Assembly (NCBI GenBank): GCA_030042955.1
Contig: JASHYQ010000145.1
Span: forward strand, 1-6,816
Source of the DNA: Thermoplasmata archaeon
Lineage (GTDB): Archaea; Thermoplasmatota; Thermoplasmata; Lutacidiplasmatales; UBA184
Length of the DNA: 6,816 nucleotides
Direction of reading: 5' to 3'
Shown here: piece after piece, positions 5,540 through 6,816 of the stretch
Numbering within the stretch: position 1 is the first letter of the stretch
How the letters are laid out: every line of letters starts with the position of its first letter
Translations under genes and position numbers: made by a program
Notes under the pieces: model-generated
What the model saw: only the letters and a program-made list of their open reading frames with translations
What the model was told of the DNA's origin: nothing
Database searches by the model: none

Positions 5540-6816
5540 CTAGTGTCGCGCCCGACGGCGCTTCCGACCCGGCATCACCGGGATCTCCCGCGGCCGGCGC
5601 GCGGGGCCGCCGTCGGAGCTCGGCTCCTCGCTCCCGTAGAGCGCGTCGACGGTCAGCGGGTGTTCTTCTAGCCAAGCGACCCCTTCCACGTAGGCGGCGA
5701 ACGCTTCCAGGCTCGTGAAGAGCGGCATCCCGAGCTCGACGGCCCGCCGCCGGAGGATGTACTCGTCCTCTAGCATTCGCTCGAACTTCTCCTGGGTGAG
5801 CGACAGCGGCACGTTGAGGAGCAGGTCGATCTTCCCCTGGTCGAGTTCGTGGAGGACGTTCGGTTCCCGGGCGGGTTCGGAGACCTTGTGGAGAATACGG
5901 ACCCCGCGAATGCCCCGCGAGCGGAGGAAGGCGCCGGTGTCCTCGGTCGCGGCGAGTCGCAGCCCGAGGCTCTTGAGGCGGCGGGCGACCGGGAGGAGCT
6001 CCTCCTTCAAGCGAGGCCCTCCGACCGAGAGAAAGGCGGTCCCCCGGCGCGGGACCAGACGTACCCCGGTCGCGACGAGGGCTTTGACCAGCGCGTCGGA
6101 GAACGTGGGGCCGAAGCAGGCGACCTCCCCGGTCGATTGCATCTCGACTCCGAGGAGCGGGTCCGAGCCCGCGAGCTGGAGGAAGGAGAACTGGGGGACC
6201 TTGACGCCGACCCGCCCGGGGGGGAGCGGCGCCACCCCCTCCCGGGTCAACGGCCGCCCCAGCATCGCCCGGGCCGCTTCCCGGAGCAGCGGCCAGCCGG
6301 TCGCCTTCGCGAGGAACGGGAGGGAGCGGCTCGCCCGCAGGTTCAGCTCGATGATCTGGTAGGCCCGGTCCTTGACCAGGAACTGGACGTTAAACGGGCC
6401 CCGGATGGCGAGCGTTCGGGCCAGCTGGCCCGCCGCGTCGATGAGCGCCTGCTGCACTTCGGGCGGGGTGTGACGGGGCGGTAGGCAGAAGATCGCATCC
6501 CCGGAGTGCACCCCCGCCCGTTCGACGTGCTCGAGGACCCCCGCGACGAGGACCCGTTCCCCGTCCGAGATCGCATCGAGCTCGACCTCGTCGGCTCCCT
6601 CGATGAACTTCGTGATGACCACCGGGTGTTCGGGCGAGATGCGCGCCGCCTCGGAGAGGAAGCGGCTCAGGTCATGGCGGCCCCAGATCACCCGCATCGC
6701 CTGACCGCTCAGGACGTAGGAGGGTCGCACGAGGATCGGGTAGCCGACCTCGTCGGCGAAGGCGCTCGCCTCGTCGATCGTCGTGAAGGCGCGCCAGGCC
6801 GGCTGGGGGATCTGGA
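5540..6816 (-). CDS. carB: Carbamoyl-phosphate synthase large subunit (partial, C-terminal)
   Basis: The last 424 codons of CarB are present; the start lies past the right edge. The reading continues upstream of the in-frame GTG at 6730 with family sequence (WRAFTTIDEASAFADEVGYPILVRPSYVLSG), so that GTG is internal. Visible parts are most of the second ATP-grasp domain, which phosphorylates carbamate (VRPSYVLSGQAM, EHVERAGVHSGDAIFCLPP, IIELNLRASRSLPFLAKATG, then VKVPQFSF with STGEV), and the C-terminal MGS regulatory domain (AFLSVGG through LTVDALYG). The gene makes carbamoyl phosphate for arginine and pyrimidine synthesis, using ammonia delivered by CarA. After the MGS domain there is an extra tail of about 30 residues ending in RKRRRARH, which is unusual. 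SGQAM is close to the SGAAM form of eukaryotic CAD rather than E. coli GGRAM. No frameshift is seen. Confidence 0.95.
   Translation of the reverse strand, partial: QIPQPAWRAFTTIDEASAFADEVGYPILVRPSYVLSGQAMRVIWGRHDLSRFLSEAARISPEHPVVITKFIEGADEVELDAISDGERVLVAGVLEHVERAGVHSGDAIFCLPPRHTPPEVQQALIDAAGQLARTLAIRGPFNVQFLVKDRAYQIIELNLRASRSLPFLAKATGWPLLREAARAMLGRPLTREGVAPLPPGRVGVKVPQFSFLQLAGSDPLLGVEMQSTGEVACFGPTFSDALVKALVATGVRLVPRRGTAFLSVGGPRLKEELLPVARRLKSLGLRLAATEDTGAFLRSRGIRGVRILHKVSEPAREPNVLHELDQGKIDLLLNVPLSLTQEKFERMLEDEYILRRRAVELGMPLFTSLEAFAAYVEGVAWLEEHPLTVDALYGSEEPSSDGGPARRPREIPVMPGRKRRRARH

Noticed and set aside
5849..6484. Plus-strand open frames opposite carB.
   Set aside because: They are shadows of CarB, with biased composition and no recognisable motif.
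5540..6730. carB as a complete gene starting at GTG 6730.
   Set aside because: The frame stays open to the window edge and continues to match CarB upstream. The GTG encodes the Val before RPSYVLSG inside the ATP-grasp domain.

Overview
The window reads as a piece of a high-GC archaeal chromosome. The archaeal signs are a long-form ribosomal protein uS15 followed directly by a RecJ-like DHH protein, an archaeal/eukaryotic-type tryptophanyl-tRNA synthetase, a Sulfolobus-type single-OB-fold SSB with a Gly/Arg tail, and AT-rich TATA-like boxes (consensus near CTTAAGTA) about 28-34 bases before several start codons. A high-GC Thermoplasmatota-like lineage is my best guess, but that rests on general impression rather than a search.

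Layout. Positions 1-1637 are on the minus strand: two small tandem winged-helix-like paralogues (1296-1637, then 900-1235), each with its own promoter, then rps15 (377-832) overlapping a partial DHH phosphoesterase/exonuclease gene that runs off the left edge. A divergent promoter region (1638-1740) with a perfect 7-bp dyad separates these from a plus-strand pair: a small Cys/His-rich protein (1741-2049) and trpS (2060-3205). trpS converges with a minus-strand TPR protein gene (3207-3965) with one base between the stop codons. A 266-base gap with a TATA box and an unusually long leader precedes ssb (4232-4738). A strong hairpin and another promoter lead to a gene (4852-5514) that appears to fuse a thioredoxin-like domain to an Lrp/AsnC-type RAM domain without any helix-turn-helix. 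It converges on the 3' portion of carB (5540-6816, minus), whose start lies outside the window.

How the genes work together. Most are housekeeping: translation (uS15, TrpRS), DNA replication or repair (DHH protein, SSB), and carbamoyl phosphate synthesis for arginine and pyrimidines (CarB). The less-known genes are the winged-helix pair, the zinc-binding-like protein in the trpS operon, and the thioredoxin-like/RAM fusion. The clearest oddity in a known enzyme is TrpRS, whose KMSKS-type loop reads AMSTT and so lacks the usual lysine. I see no mobile element, CRISPR array, tRNA or rRNA.
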